IMG/VR virus record: IMGVR_UViG_3300020027_000006
Coordinates: 1-64,000 of that record
Reading direction: 5' to 3' (one strand)
DNA from: a virus
DNA: 64,000 bases
Shown: one piece after another, positions 55,656 to 64,000 of the stretch
How positions within the stretch are numbered: the first letter of the stretch is position 1
How the letters are laid out: every line of letters starts with the position of its first letter
Notes under the pieces: model-generated
What the model saw: the letters and a program-made list of their open reading frames with translations, nothing else
The model's database searches: none
Told to the model about the DNA's origin: nothing
Program-made: the position numbers and the translations under genes

Positions 55656-55684
55656 TTGACAAGTGAAAATTACTAATTTATAAT
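55656..55684 (+). promoter_or_regulatory. Rightward promoter of HNH gene
   Basis: TTGACA (55656-55661), 17-nt spacer, TATAAT (55679-55684). Confidence 0.78.
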
Positions 55685-55716
55685 TATTCTTGTAGGTATT
55701 TTTACAGGAGTAATTT

Positions 55717-56649
55717 ATGGGTAAATGGAAAATAGACGATGAACTGGTTTCAAACCAAACTCTTTATATGAGAGAGTGGTCTGAAACCAAAAATGGTAAA
55801 GCGTATAAAGAACGGCATAAAGATTATGCAAAGCAGTGGAGATTAGATAATAGAGATAAAGCCAAAGCTATTCAAAAGCGTTCTATGTACGAAGCGAGAA
55901 TGGAAGTTTTACAGCATTATTCAGGTTTAGAAACGCCAGAGTGTAAATGCTGTAAAGAACAGATGTTTGAATTTCTCCAAATAGACCATATTGAGGGTAA
56001 TGGTGCAGGACATAGAAGAAGTATTGGAATGGCTCAAGGTGACTTGAATCAAGTAGCTAAACAAAAAGAACGTGGTAAAATTTCTTTGGGCGGTAATGGT
56101 TTTATCTATTGGCTAAAGAAGAATAATTTTCCAGAGGGGTTTCAAGTGCTTTGTGCTAATTGTAACTTGGGAAAACGTACCAATAAGTACTGCCCGCATG
56201 AGATACAAAATGGTATGGATATGTATGGAAACACAATAGCCGTGCAGAAAGAAGAATTCCCAGAATTAACTCGTCGTAGACGTGGTGAGGCACAAAAAGA
56301 AGCTGATGAATTGGGAGTTAATGTTTCGACTTTGCGGATGAGAAGATGGACAGAAAAGCAAAGATTATTAAACCCTAAACCAGAAAAAATTAAGTTAGAG
56401 CCTACTGCTTGTGGTAAAGGACATGTATTTCCTGAGAATTTATACCAAAGAGAGGGAGATAATAGACGCTACTGTAAGCAGTGTAAAAGGGACTCAAAAG
56501 CTAGAAGAAAAGAGTGTGATACGCTATTAAATTCTGAGTTGTTTGATGATAATGAAGAGAATCAACATCATTGTGGAGGGTTTTGTAACTGTACTTTTTG
56601 TATGGACGAGGTAAATGGTGTTTCGTTGATAAACTCCGCAACCTCATAA
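55717..56649 (+). CDS. HNH endonuclease, 310 aa
   Basis: Lys/Arg-rich helical N-terminus, HNH core 'CKCCKEQMFEFLQIDHIEGN' with 'FQVLCANCNLGKR', then a long C-terminal extension with further Cys pairs (KHCxxC-like: YCKQCKR, CGGFCNCTFC) and an HTH-like 'ADELGVNVSTLRMRRW'. Own promoter, flanked by terminators: typical inserted homing gene. Confidence 0.82.
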   Translation: MGKWKIDDELVSNQTLYMREWSETKNGKAYKERHKDYAKQWRLDNRDKAKAIQKRSMYEARMEVLQHYSGLETPECKCCKEQMFEFLQIDHIEGNGAGHRRSIGMAQGDLNQVAKQKERGKISLGGNGFIYWLKKNNFPEGFQVLCANCNLGKRTNKYCPHEIQNGMDMYGNTIAVQKEEFPELTRRRRGEAQKEADELGVNVSTLRMRRWTEKQRLLNPKPEKIKLEPTACGKGHVFPENLYQREGDNRRYCKQCKRDSKARRKECDTLLNSELFDDNEENQHHCGGFCNCTFCMDEVNGVSLINSATS

Positions 56650-56653
56650 AATT

Positions 56654-57061
56654 ATGAATCTAAGCAATCATCTTCTTTCAATAGGAGGAAACAGTATATT
56701 TAGTGACCAAATAGAATATGACCCAGATGTGGATTTATTATTGAAAGAGGGTAGAATATTTTCTGGTAGCAAAGCTTTTATAGAAATGCAGGTAAATGAA
56801 TGTCATTGGAATGTAGCACATTTATTTGAGAATAAAGTAATAGACCAGATAGTAATAGGATACGCATTGAATTACGAGGACATATGGTTTCAGCATACTT
56901 GGGGATTGAAAGAGGGTGTTATTATAGAAACTTCCGAAGTTAATTTTGTCAATATTAAAATATATTTTGGAACAATTCTTAGTGCTCCGCATTCCTTTAT
57001 AAAATTATGTAAAAATAATCCTGCTGGAAATGGAAAAGTTAGACGAGTAAAAAAGAACTAG
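56654..57061 (+). CDS. Conserved-looking hypothetical protein, 135 aa
   Basis: 'NECHWNVAHLFENKVIDQIV' and 'EDIWFQHTWGLKEGVIIETS' recall an uncharacterised family (xxECHxNV...GYALxxxxWxQHxWGL). No function known. Four bases after the HNH gene. Confidence 0.66.
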   Translation: MNLSNHLLSIGGNSIFSDQIEYDPDVDLLLKEGRIFSGSKAFIEMQVNECHWNVAHLFENKVIDQIVIGYALNYEDIWFQHTWGLKEGVIIETSEVNFVNIKIYFGTILSAPHSFIKLCKNNPAGNGKVRRVKKN

Positions 57062-57070
57062 TAAACTAAT

Positions 57071-57823
57071 ATGAGAAGAATGGGACGCATACCAAATACT
57101 GATTTAAGAAGATTTAATCATCTTCTTCCTAAAGTATCTTCTTCTGTTAGAAAAGCTACTACAAAACTAAAAGGACGTATGTGGCTTACATTTCCTGCTA
57201 TGAATCAAGGGGATAAAGGCTATTGTGTAGCTTATTCTGGGGTACAGTTTTTAACTGCCGCACCCGTAATAAATATTACTAAATGGTACGACAATCCAGA
57301 AGAATTACAGAAATTAGCAAGAAAGTATGACGGCCTGCCCCATAAAGGCCTAGAGGGTAGTACATCAGATGGTCTTTTTAAGGCTTTAAGAGAAGAAGGT
57401 TTTGTTAAAAATTATAAGTGGGCTATTGCTGGAGAGGTTGCTAAAAGTGCAGGCAAAGAAATAATGACAGGGGAAGATTTAGTAAATATAACTATTAACC
57501 ATGTTTTAAAGAAAGCACCAGTCATAGCTGGTTCTGTATGGCTTAAAAGTATGCTGGATATTGATAAAAATGGCTTTGTTAAAGTTAACCCTAAAAGTGA
57601 GTCTGTTGGTGGTCATAACTATCTAATTAAAGGTGTAGATTTAGAAGTACAGTGCCCAGATAAATCAAAAGGAGCATTTAGAATTCTAAATTCTTGGGGT
57701 CTTGATGATTTTGGACAGCATGGCGAATGCTGGCTATCTTTTACAGATGCGGACTGGCTTTGGTCAATGGATGGTGATATAGTTACTTCTAACGAGCTGT
57801 TAAAAGGCTCTAGAATTGGATAA
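57071..57823 (+). CDS. Papain-family (C1) cysteine peptidase, 250 aa
   Basis: 'NQGDKGYCVAYSGVQFLTAA' gives Gln46 (oxyanion) and Cys52 (nucleophile); 'VGGHNYLIKG' gives His182; 'FRILNSWG' gives Asn207: all four catalytic positions. No signal peptide. In this position it could be virion-borne, for entry or release, or a processing enzyme. Confidence 0.85.
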   Translation: MRRMGRIPNTDLRRFNHLLPKVSSSVRKATTKLKGRMWLTFPAMNQGDKGYCVAYSGVQFLTAAPVINITKWYDNPEELQKLARKYDGLPHKGLEGSTSDGLFKALREEGFVKNYKWAIAGEVAKSAGKEIMTGEDLVNITINHVLKKAPVIAGSVWLKSMLDIDKNGFVKVNPKSESVGGHNYLIKGVDLEVQCPDKSKGAFRILNSWGLDDFGQHGECWLSFTDADWLWSMDGDIVTSNELLKGSRIG

Positions 57824-57878
57824 AACTAGAAAATCTAGTTTGTTACTGTAATAGACAGTCATAAAATAGTAGAGTTTA

Positions 57879-58300
57879 ATGAAGAAAATAATCAAATCTG
57901 TGATTAGACGGTTTTTAGTTCCAGATAGAGTTCCACATATGTTAGTATCATTGTTAATGGTTCTTATGTCTGTAGGTATTGGGATAGTATTTAACTCTAT
58001 ACTATTAGGAATATTTTTTTGGCCTTTATTCGGTTTAGGTATAACGCTGCATTGAATATTCTAAAAAAGAAACTTGGAGAGGTTTTTCCGAACGAAGTAG
58101 AGGGCTTTTTAGTTAGCCCAAAACTGTTAAAAGTTTAAAGTTAATTTCATTGTTTTTCATTGAAATTAGTAACTATTGTTGCATATTTTATTATAGGAGT
58201 TTATACTGCATTAGCTGTAAGTAAAGTGACAGGATTTATCTGTGCAGTAATTATAAACAAGCTTTTAGCAATTAGAGCATGGGCTTATGCTCAAGATTAA
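57879..58300 (+). pseudogene. Small membrane protein interrupted by TnpB relic
   Basis: The frame from ATG 57879 (MKKIIKSVIRRFLVPDRVPH) has membrane helices and stops at 58055 inside the inserted relic. Removing 58041-58177 joins it in frame to 'VAYFIIGVYTALAVSKVTGF' ending QD at 58300, giving about 94 residues with three hydrophobic segments. Holin-like by size and position next to a peptidase, but unproven. Confidence 0.65.
58040..58177 (+). mobile_element. tnpB: 138-bp IS605-type TnpB/right-end relic, copy 2
   Basis: Encodes 'NAALNILKKKLGEVFPNEVE', end TAA at 58136-58138, then the right-end palindrome and AACTATT boundary. Identical to 36115-36252 (minus strand). No left end or transposase. 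Confidence 0.8.
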
Positions 58301-58310
58301 TTTTAAGGTA

Positions 58311-58325
58311 TCCCGGAATCCGGGA
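58311..58325. repeat. Palindrome TCCCGGAATCCGGGA, copy 5
   Basis: Lies 20 bases before the 58345 gene. Confidence 0.7.
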
Positions 58326-58344
58326 TTAAGGGAGAACGATTATT

Positions 58345-58593
58345 ATGGCAGAAACTAAAGTAGAATTAATGTTTGACGGTATTTTACAAGAGTGTGTATT
58401 AAAAGAAGATAGAAACAATGAGCTTCTTTATGTAGCAGATGACGGGCAGTTTGTGAAATTTCCTGTTACTGTTGATTTAGAAGAAGCAATTGAAAATCAT
58501 AATGATGCTAACTCTAAAGAAGTAGAAGTTATTGAGGATGTGTCCTACGGGGATGTTACAACTTTTGACAGCGAAGGTAACGAAGTAAAATAA
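58345..58593 (+). CDS. Acidic hypothetical protein, 82 aa
   Basis: MAETKVELMFDGILQECVLK; AGGGAG upstream. Beta-rich start, acidic end. Confidence 0.64.
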   Translation: MAETKVELMFDGILQECVLKEDRNNELLYVADDGQFVKFPVTVDLEEAIENHNDANSKEVEVIEDVSYGDVTTFDSEGNEVK

Positions 58594-58619
58594 TACAATA
58601 CAATAAAGGAGCAATTATT

Positions 58620-59036
58620 GTGGATATACAACATATATATAGTTATACGGCTACTTATGAAGATGGGTCATCTATTACAATGGATGCAAACGATATAAAT
58701 TCTGATGTTTCAGTTTTAGATTCCGCAAAGTCTAAATTTTTTGATGTGCTAGAGAAAGAAAAAGAATCTAAACTGATAAGCTTTGTTTTACATAATGCGG
58801 AACGAAGTGTAGGGGTGGATTTGCGAGATGGTCACTTTGAAATAAACGGAATACCTTTTTTTCAGCACAGACCTGATTTAAATTCTTATAAAGAATTTAG
58901 AGTAATATATTATAGAACTGTTCAACGTACAATGAATATGATAGGACAAGAAATAGAGTCAGGGGTTTTGGCATACAGCATTGGATGGCAAGTAACTTAT
59001 AAAAATGAGAATGTACAACGTACATTAATGGTATAA
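58620..59036 (+). CDS. Hypothetical protein, 138 aa, GTG start
   Basis: GTG at 58620 with AAGGAG at good spacing. 'HIYSYTATYEDGSSITMDAN', 'GIPFFQHRPDLNSYKEFRVI'. No family recognised; may be structural. Confidence 0.64.
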   Translation: MDIQHIYSYTATYEDGSSITMDANDINSDVSVLDSAKSKFFDVLEKEKESKLISFVLHNAERSVGVDLRDGHFEINGIPFFQHRPDLNSYKEFRVIYYRTVQRTMNMIGQEIESGVLAYSIGWQVTYKNENVQRTLMV

Positions 59037-59037
59037 A

Positions 59038-59817
59038 ATGAAAAAACAAAAAGGATTTTGTATATGGATAACAGGTCTTTCTGGCTCTGGAAAAACAACT
59101 TTAGCTGATGAGTTAAGGCTCCAACTAGGAAGGCCTGTCAGCATTTTAGATGGAGATGAGGTACGAAAAACTTTATGTAAAGATTTAGGATTCTCTAAAG
59201 ATGATAGAGATGAGAACGTATCTAGAATTGCTTTTGTGGCAAGTGAGTTAGTTAAACAGGGGATTATAGTTATTGTTTCCTGTATAAGTCCTTATAAAGA
59301 TGCAAGATTAGATGCTAGAAATCTAATAGGCGATTTTATAGAGGTCTTTCTTGATACCCCTAAAGAAGTGCTTTCTACCAGAAGCAAATACTTAGGAGAG
59401 TATGAAATAGGAACTCCAGAATTAGTTATTAACTCAGGAACTCCTCAAGACAATGCACTTACCCTTATAAATTATTTAGTAGATGCGGAGTATCTAGGGA
59501 CATCTTTTATGTTAGGCAGATTTCAACTGTGGCATGCTGGTCATACAGCCTTATTTAAAGAGGCGTTGAAAGAAGGAAGAGTGTGCATCGGAGTAAGAAA
59601 CCTTAAAAAAAGTAAAAGTAATCCTTTTGATTTTAGAGAAGTTGAAGTTAGCATTCAAAACGCTTTAGTTGCATATGAGGGTAGATATAACATCATCCAG
59701 ATGCCTAATATAACTAGTATAGTGTATGGAAGAGATGTGGGGTACGACGTAAAAAGAATAGATTTAACTCCTGATTTAGAGAGTATAAGCGGAACCAAGA
59801 TAAGGAACAAGATATGA
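59038..59817 (+). CDS. APS kinase fused to NadM-like nucleotidyltransferase
   Basis: N-terminal APS kinase (residues 1-148): P-loop 'ITGLSGSGKTTLA', 'ILDGDEVRKTLCKDLGFSKD' and 'CISPYKDAR', which make PAPS from APS. C-terminal HxGH nucleotidyltransferase (155-259): 'LGRFQLWHAGHTALF' (His166/His169) and 'ISGTKIR' (250-256), closest to NMN adenylyltransferase-type folds. The APSK-plus-transferase layout recalls PAPS synthases, where the transferase is ATP sulfurylase, but the motifs here look NadM-like. Next to a sulfotransferase gene. Confidence 0.87.
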   Translation: MKKQKGFCIWITGLSGSGKTTLADELRLQLGRPVSILDGDEVRKTLCKDLGFSKDDRDENVSRIAFVASELVKQGIIVIVSCISPYKDARLDARNLIGDFIEVFLDTPKEVLSTRSKYLGEYEIGTPELVINSGTPQDNALTLINYLVDAEYLGTSFMLGRFQLWHAGHTALFKEALKEGRVCIGVRNLKKSKSNPFDFREVEVSIQNALVAYEGRYNIIQMPNITSIVYGRDVGYDVKRIDLTPDLESISGTKIRNKI

Positions 59818-60425
59818 GCAAGCCTCTATGTATTTTAGTATTAGGAGTCCCGCGTTCAGGGACATCCTGTGTTGCTGGGATTCTGCATCATCTAGGCGTG
59901 TCAATGACTGCACCCGATTGTATAGGAGGAGCTACTGATGCCAACCCCAAAGGATTTTTCAGCGACACTGAGTTTGAATTTTTCTGTAATAAGAAATATG
60001 GAACATATTTCCCTGTTACTGCGGAGCCACTGACAGAAGATGAACGAGAATATCTGTCAGATATGATTCGTGCTAGAAAAGCTCCTTTATGGGGAGTTAA
60101 GGAGTGGAGAATATCTTTATTTTTGGATGAGTTTATAGAGCTTGCTGGAGATGTCAAAGTTATTCGTACCTCTAGACCTTTGGAACGTTCATATAAATCT
60201 TGGAATGAGCATTTTAGGAATCTGGATAGCCCATCTTTAGATGATTATTTTAGAGCAACTGTGTTAATAGATAATTCACTTAAAGATAAAGTCGTTACTG
60301 ACATAGATTTTGACAGTATTGTTGATGATAAAAATACTGTTCTTAATACATTAGCTGATTTAACTGGGAGACCTCGTAACTCAAAGGTCGATTCAATGAT
60401 AGATGCCAGTCTAAGGAGGTTTTAA
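59814..60425 (+). CDS. Sulfotransferase-like protein, 203 aa
   Basis: 'CILVLGVPRSGTSCVAGILH' is the 5'-phosphosulfate loop of PAPS-dependent sulfotransferases; 'VKVIRTSRPLERSYKSWNEH' fits the 3'-phosphate-binding part. Overlaps the APS kinase gene by four bases, so PAPS supply and use are coupled. Acceptor unknown (virion sugar or protein, or host surface glycan). Confidence 0.78.
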   Translation: MSKPLCILVLGVPRSGTSCVAGILHHLGVSMTAPDCIGGATDANPKGFFSDTEFEFFCNKKYGTYFPVTAEPLTEDEREYLSDMIRARKAPLWGVKEWRISLFLDEFIELAGDVKVIRTSRPLERSYKSWNEHFRNLDSPSLDDYFRATVLIDNSLKDKVVTDIDFDSIVDDKNTVLNTLADLTGRPRNSKVDSMIDASLRRF

Positions 60426-60427
60426 TA

Positions 60428-61003
60428 ATGGTGAGTCAAGGGCCAAACAGCCCATCTACAGCCGCAAGTATCGCAAATGGCACTGTCATTGTTTGGGCAA
60501 ATCCTAATAATAGTCTTGCTTCCGATAATTCTTATTCAACCGTAGCAAATTCGGGGTCTGATAGTGAATATTTAAGAGTTACCAATTTTGGATTTTCTAT
60601 ACCGTCTGGGTCAACTATAAATGGTGTAGTAGTTGAAATAGAGCAAAAAGGTAGTGCAGCATTTTCTGTTTCTGATGGAATAAATAGTCTCACATTGAAT
60701 AGCCACAAACTAATAAAATCTGGTTCTCCAGTAGGGACAAGTAAAAGAACGAATACTATGTGGTCAGCTACGGATGGCTACGTTACATACGGTAGCTCAT
60801 CCGACCTTTGGGGTACGACGTGGACAATAGCCGAGATTAATGACAGTAGTTTTGGCTTTCAAGGCTCCGCTCATATGTATGGTAAATCTTTGGTTACTGC
60901 TTCTATTGACCATATTCGTATAACAGTTCATTATACAGCTGGGGCAGCTTCTAATTTATTATTGGCTTCCTCTAGGACATATCAGCCAATAGTGGCACAG
61001 TAG
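60428..61003 (+). CDS. Virion/fibre protein, 191 aa
   Basis: 'VWANPNNSLASDNSYSTVAN', 'FGFSIPSGSTINGVVVEIEQ', 'DLWGTTWTIAEINDSSFGFQ', 'ASIDHIRITVHY': a beta-sandwich pattern frequent in phage structural proteins. AAGGAGG lies upstream. Confidence 0.7.
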   Translation: MVSQGPNSPSTAASIANGTVIVWANPNNSLASDNSYSTVANSGSDSEYLRVTNFGFSIPSGSTINGVVVEIEQKGSAAFSVSDGINSLTLNSHKLIKSGSPVGTSKRTNTMWSATDGYVTYGSSSDLWGTTWTIAEINDSSFGFQGSAHMYGKSLVTASIDHIRITVHYTAGAASNLLLASSRTYQPIVAQ

Positions 61004-61011
61004 GAGAATAT

Positions 61012-61515
61012 ATGGGAAGAATTTATACAGCATTAGGTGAAAACCTAACACTTGGAACAGGTAACGTCTTGGTAGCATTGCAAACCGCAGCTGGAGTAGC
61101 GGCAGGTTCTCTTGTAGCAATTAAAAGAATAGAGATTGGACAATCAGGAACAACTACAGCTGCACAAATACGTTTGGCATTATCTACAAGAAATACTTCA
61201 GGAACTCTAACAACTACCAGTGTTACTCCTCAATCTTTATCTCCGGTTACAGGGTCTGCATCTGGATTAGCAGGTAATACATCTGTAGTAGGTGCTGCCG
61301 CACGAATTGGAATAAATTCTTCAGCGGATTCTGGAGGAACCTATACTGACCACTACTATGCTACATTTAATAATCTTAATGGATGGTTGTGTGTTCCCAC
61401 GCCCTCCGAAGTGATTGAGATTTCACCGTCAATAGTATGGTGTGTAAGATTTCTTGCGGCCCCAGCTACCACTACTGGATGGACTGTATGTGTAACTTAT
61501 GAAGAAATGATATAA
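61012..61515 (+). CDS. Virion protein candidate, 167 aa
   Basis: MGRIYTALGENLTLGTGNVL; Thr/Ala/Gly-rich with 'GVAAGSLVAIKRIEIGQSGT'. AGGAG upstream. A hairpin (AGTCTGA/TCAGACC, about 61531-61550) follows. Confidence 0.65.
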   Translation: MGRIYTALGENLTLGTGNVLVALQTAAGVAAGSLVAIKRIEIGQSGTTTAAQIRLALSTRNTSGTLTTTSVTPQSLSPVTGSASGLAGNTSVVGAAARIGINSSADSGGTYTDHYYATFNNLNGWLCVPTPSEVIEISPSIVWCVRFLAAPATTTGWTVCVTYEEMI

Positions 61516-61567
61516 TTATTAGGCTTTAACAGTCTGAATACAATCAGACCTTCTATCTATCAATACA

Positions 61568-64000
61568 ATGATTTATTATTTGCCACAAATCCCTCAGCCA
61601 CAGCGTAAAATAGCAGCTGTCCTCTTGCTGAGTGTAACTACCACCAAGACTCAAGTTGGTGTAGCTAGACTAATCAAATCTGTTACTCAAACACAAGCAG
61701 GTGTTTCTCTAATACAGGCTACTGTTTTAAAAACACAAACAGGAACTGCTAGAATTCGAGCTTCTGCTACAAAGACACAGATAGGCATCTCTCGTATTCA
61801 AGTTGTTCCTAGTACAGTTCTGACTACAACTGATGGACATAATTTTGGTACAGATACTACTCCAACTTTAGAATTTGTTGGTTCTGATGGAAATAGTGAT
61901 GATATTACTTATGAAGTAGAAATTGTTAGTTCATATGTATCAGATTTATCTACATTTAATAATAACTCTATATTATTATCGTCTACAACCAATAAAGCTA
62001 TTGGACAGTCTTTTACAGGTGATGGCGGAACTCTATCTAAATTAACTTTAAATTTAAGCAAAATTGGAGTCCCTACAGGAAACGCTGTTGCACACGTGTA
62101 CGCTCATTCAGGTACTTATGGCACTAGTTCTATACCAACTGGTGCTCCAATTGCTACTTCCGATAATTTTAATGTAGCTACTTTAACCTCCTTAGTCACA
62201 AGTCGAAATATAATTTTTAGTGGAGTTAATAAGATTGTATTAACTAACGCCACCAACTATGTAATTGCTATTGAATATACAGGAGGGGATGGAAGTAACA
62301 ATATTCAAGTAGGATACTCAACATCTGTGAGTCCTCATACAGGTAATGCAAATTTTGAGAATACGTCTAATGTATGGACAGCTTTTGCAACTTCTGATTT
62401 ATATTTTTATTTGACCTGTGAAAAAACTTTAAATAAATTGTCAAATGCGGACTCAGGTTTTTTAAATCTTGATAATGGCGGAGATACTAACCCGTTTACA
62501 TCAGGAGACGATATATCATTCACTGTTCAAGCAGGAGATGCTTTACACGTCGGTTCTCATAGCTGGAGAGTTAGAGGTAAAGACCCAACAGGTACAAATA
62601 CATTTGGTGCTTGGACAACTGCTAGAGTTATTTACATATCTGAAACCTCTACCAAAACACAGTCAGGTGTATCTCGAATTCAAGTAACTCCTACTATTGT
62701 ACCTAATACAGTTGACGGAACGAGTTTTGGAACTGATACAACACCTACTATTGAATTCACCGGAACGGATGGAAATAATGATGATATAGAATATCAAATT
62801 CAAATATCACAGAACAATACCTTTCCAAGTGATGTTATTACATCAGTAGATTTAACAGGCTCTCCTTTTGACTTAGACTTAGCGGGGTTTTTTTCCGAAG
62901 TAGGGCAATCATTCCAAGGAACTAATGACGCACTTAGCATAGCACGTTTTAGAATTAAACAAAGTGGCACCAGTGGAACATTAATAGCAAAGCTTTATGC
63001 TCATTCTGGAACATATGGAACTAGTTCTGTACCTGATACTGGAACTCTATTGGCGACATCAAATTCTGTAAATATAAGTACAGTAGGAAGTTCGTATAAC
63101 TGGGTAGATTTTACATTTTCATCCCCTTATACAGTTGTATCTGGTACTAACTATGTTATTGTTTTAGAAACTTCTGTATCGGGAGGAGCCTCAAGTGCAG
63201 AATGCCTTACTGACCCTGCTGCTCATTCAGGTAATTTATCCTTCTTTTCAGGCTTTTGGTCTTCTATTGGATTTGATTTATCAATACAGTTGGTAAAAAC
63301 GGTCTCATCTGTAGATTTGGTTATAGATAAAACCTCAGTTGCTCATGCAGGTTTTTTAAATACCGTAAATGGAGGAGATACACATCCTTTTACATCATCT
63401 GAAAAAGTTAGCTTTACTGTTCAAGCAGGAGATGTTTTAATTCCTGCACTTTATTATTGGAGAGTTAGAGCAGTAGATTTAACTGGCACAAACGCTTATT
63501 CAAGTTGGACTACTACACGTAGTTTTTATGTTTATGTAACTACTACAAAGACACAGATAGGTATCTCTCGTATAACATCTAGTTCATCTAATACTCAAGC
63601 AGGTGTTTCTCGAATAAGAAAATCGGCAGGTCAAACACAAACTGGTTTTACTCGTATAACCACGTTTACACAGAGAAATCAAACTGGTAAATCTGCGGTT
63701 CAAAATACAACAACTATAACTCGAATCGGTGTTTCACGTATTACTAAAGCTTCTGTAGTTACTCATTTAGGTAAGGCTGCAATTTATAATACAACATCTC
63801 GTACCCAAGTTGGTGTATCTAGAGTTACTAAAATTGTCACGCAAATACAAACTGGCATCTCTGCAATCAGTAAGACAGTCCTCAGAACACAAACTGGTCT
63901 TGCACGTATTCAAATAACTTCTATTAGCAGTACTCTTAGACTCTGGACTCCTTATGATACTTCAAGCCCTGTATGGTGGGTTGATGCAACCCAATTAATA
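61568..64000 (+). CDS. Repeat-rich tail-fibre/adhesin protein, 3' end outside window
   Basis: An open frame of 811 codons runs from ATG 61568 to the window edge without a stop. It has short repeats of the form TxTQxGVARI (four near the start, about nine near 63,540-63,930) flanking two copies of a roughly 240-residue unit ('VDGTSFGTDTTPTIEF'-type strands, then a domain with 'SKLTLNLSKIG' and 'VYAHSGTYGTSS' resembling choice-of-anchor R). Probably a receptor-binding or adhesin fibre. Confidence 0.8.
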   Translation, partial: MIYYLPQIPQPQRKIAAVLLLSVTTTKTQVGVARLIKSVTQTQAGVSLIQATVLKTQTGTARIRASATKTQIGISRIQVVPSTVLTTTDGHNFGTDTTPTLEFVGSDGNSDDITYEVEIVSSYVSDLSTFNNNSILLSSTTNKAIGQSFTGDGGTLSKLTLNLSKIGVPTGNAVAHVYAHSGTYGTSSIPTGAPIATSDNFNVATLTSLVTSRNIIFSGVNKIVLTNATNYVIAIEYTGGDGSNNIQVGYSTSVSPHTGNANFENTSNVWTAFATSDLYFYLTCEKTLNKLSNADSGFLNLDNGGDTNPFTSGDDISFTVQAGDALHVGSHSWRVRGKDPTGTNTFGAWTTARVIYISETSTKTQSGVSRIQVTPTIVPNTVDGTSFGTDTTPTIEFTGTDGNNDDIEYQIQISQNNTFPSDVITSVDLTGSPFDLDLAGFFSEVGQSFQGTNDALSIARFRIKQSGTSGTLIAKLYAHSGTYGTSSVPDTGTLLATSNSVNISTVGSSYNWVDFTFSSPYTVVSGTNYVIVLETSVSGGASSAECLTDPAAHSGNLSFFSGFWSSIGFDLSIQLVKTVSSVDLVIDKTSVAHAGFLNTVNGGDTHPFTSSEKVSFTVQAGDVLIPALYYWRVRAVDLTGTNAYSSWTTTRSFYVYVTTTKTQIGISRITSSSSNTQAGVSRIRKSAGQTQTGFTRITTFTQRNQTGKSAVQNTTTITRIGVSRITKASVVTHLGKAAIYNTTSRTQVGVSRVTKIVTQIQTGISAISKTVLRTQTGLARIQITSISSTLRLWTPYDTSSPVWWVDATQLI

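Noticed and set aside
36115-58177. The two 138-bp identical copies as phage terminal or attachment repeats
   Set aside because: They encode the TnpB end and stop exactly at a typical IS605 right boundary, so an insertion-sequence relic explains them better.

Overview
The window looks like part of a large, AT-rich tailed-phage genome (or a prophage of one). It holds a large terminase split by three inteins, tail-fibre-like virion proteins, many free-standing homing endonucleases and a long, dense array of very small genes, with no ribosomal or central metabolic genes. Promoters are near-perfect sigma70 type (TTGACA-17-TATACT and variants) and internal genes carry AGGAG ribosome sites, so the host uses ordinary bacterial signals. 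The host cannot be named from the sequence.

Positions 1-40,441 are almost entirely transcribed leftward as about 35 short units, most with their own promoter. In about 20 units the start codon sits 5-7 nt after the -10 box, so the mRNAs should be leaderless. This arm contains a TPM-domain membrane protein, small membrane proteins, class II lysyl-tRNA synthetase, tryptophanyl-tRNA synthetase, a tandem array of SH3/KOW-like paralogues (8.9-15.5 kb) whose products share a C-terminal hydrophobic-x-x-Trp-Leu tail, a Lys/Ala-rich zinc-finger coiled-coil protein, a histone-deacetylase-family hydrolase, HNH nucleases, a frameshifted GIY-YIG-like gene, a GNAT-like protein and many unknown proteins of 35-160 residues. 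Several genes shorter than 60 codons were found by reading the gaps. Between the leftward units lie at least eight rightward transcription units without genes: a conserved promoter, a common 5' sequence (GGAGGGGTGCGGG in most), shuffled short motifs and a hairpin terminator. They look like a phage small-RNA family.

Positions 40,442-42,349 form the transcriptional switch: about 1.9 kb, nearly gene-free, with six copies of a TACTATCTATGAAACA iteron and later TGACA/TGTCA repeats. This is the best candidate for an origin or master control region. Four leftward coiled-coil genes with the same Trp-Leu tail follow.

From 43,673 genes run rightward: a small-terminase-like HTH protein, the large terminase with three inteins (two class-3-like with LAGLIDADG domains; the third carrying an HNH endonuclease gene in a different reading frame), virion proteins, a Vsr-like homing endonuclease, another HNH nuclease, a papain-like peptidase, an APS kinase-nucleotidyltransferase fusion beside a PAPS-type sulfotransferase, and a large repeat-rich tail-fibre protein running off the right edge. 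A 138-bp relic of an IS605-type TnpB end occurs twice, identically, once interrupting a small membrane gene. Portal and major capsid genes were not recognised in the window.
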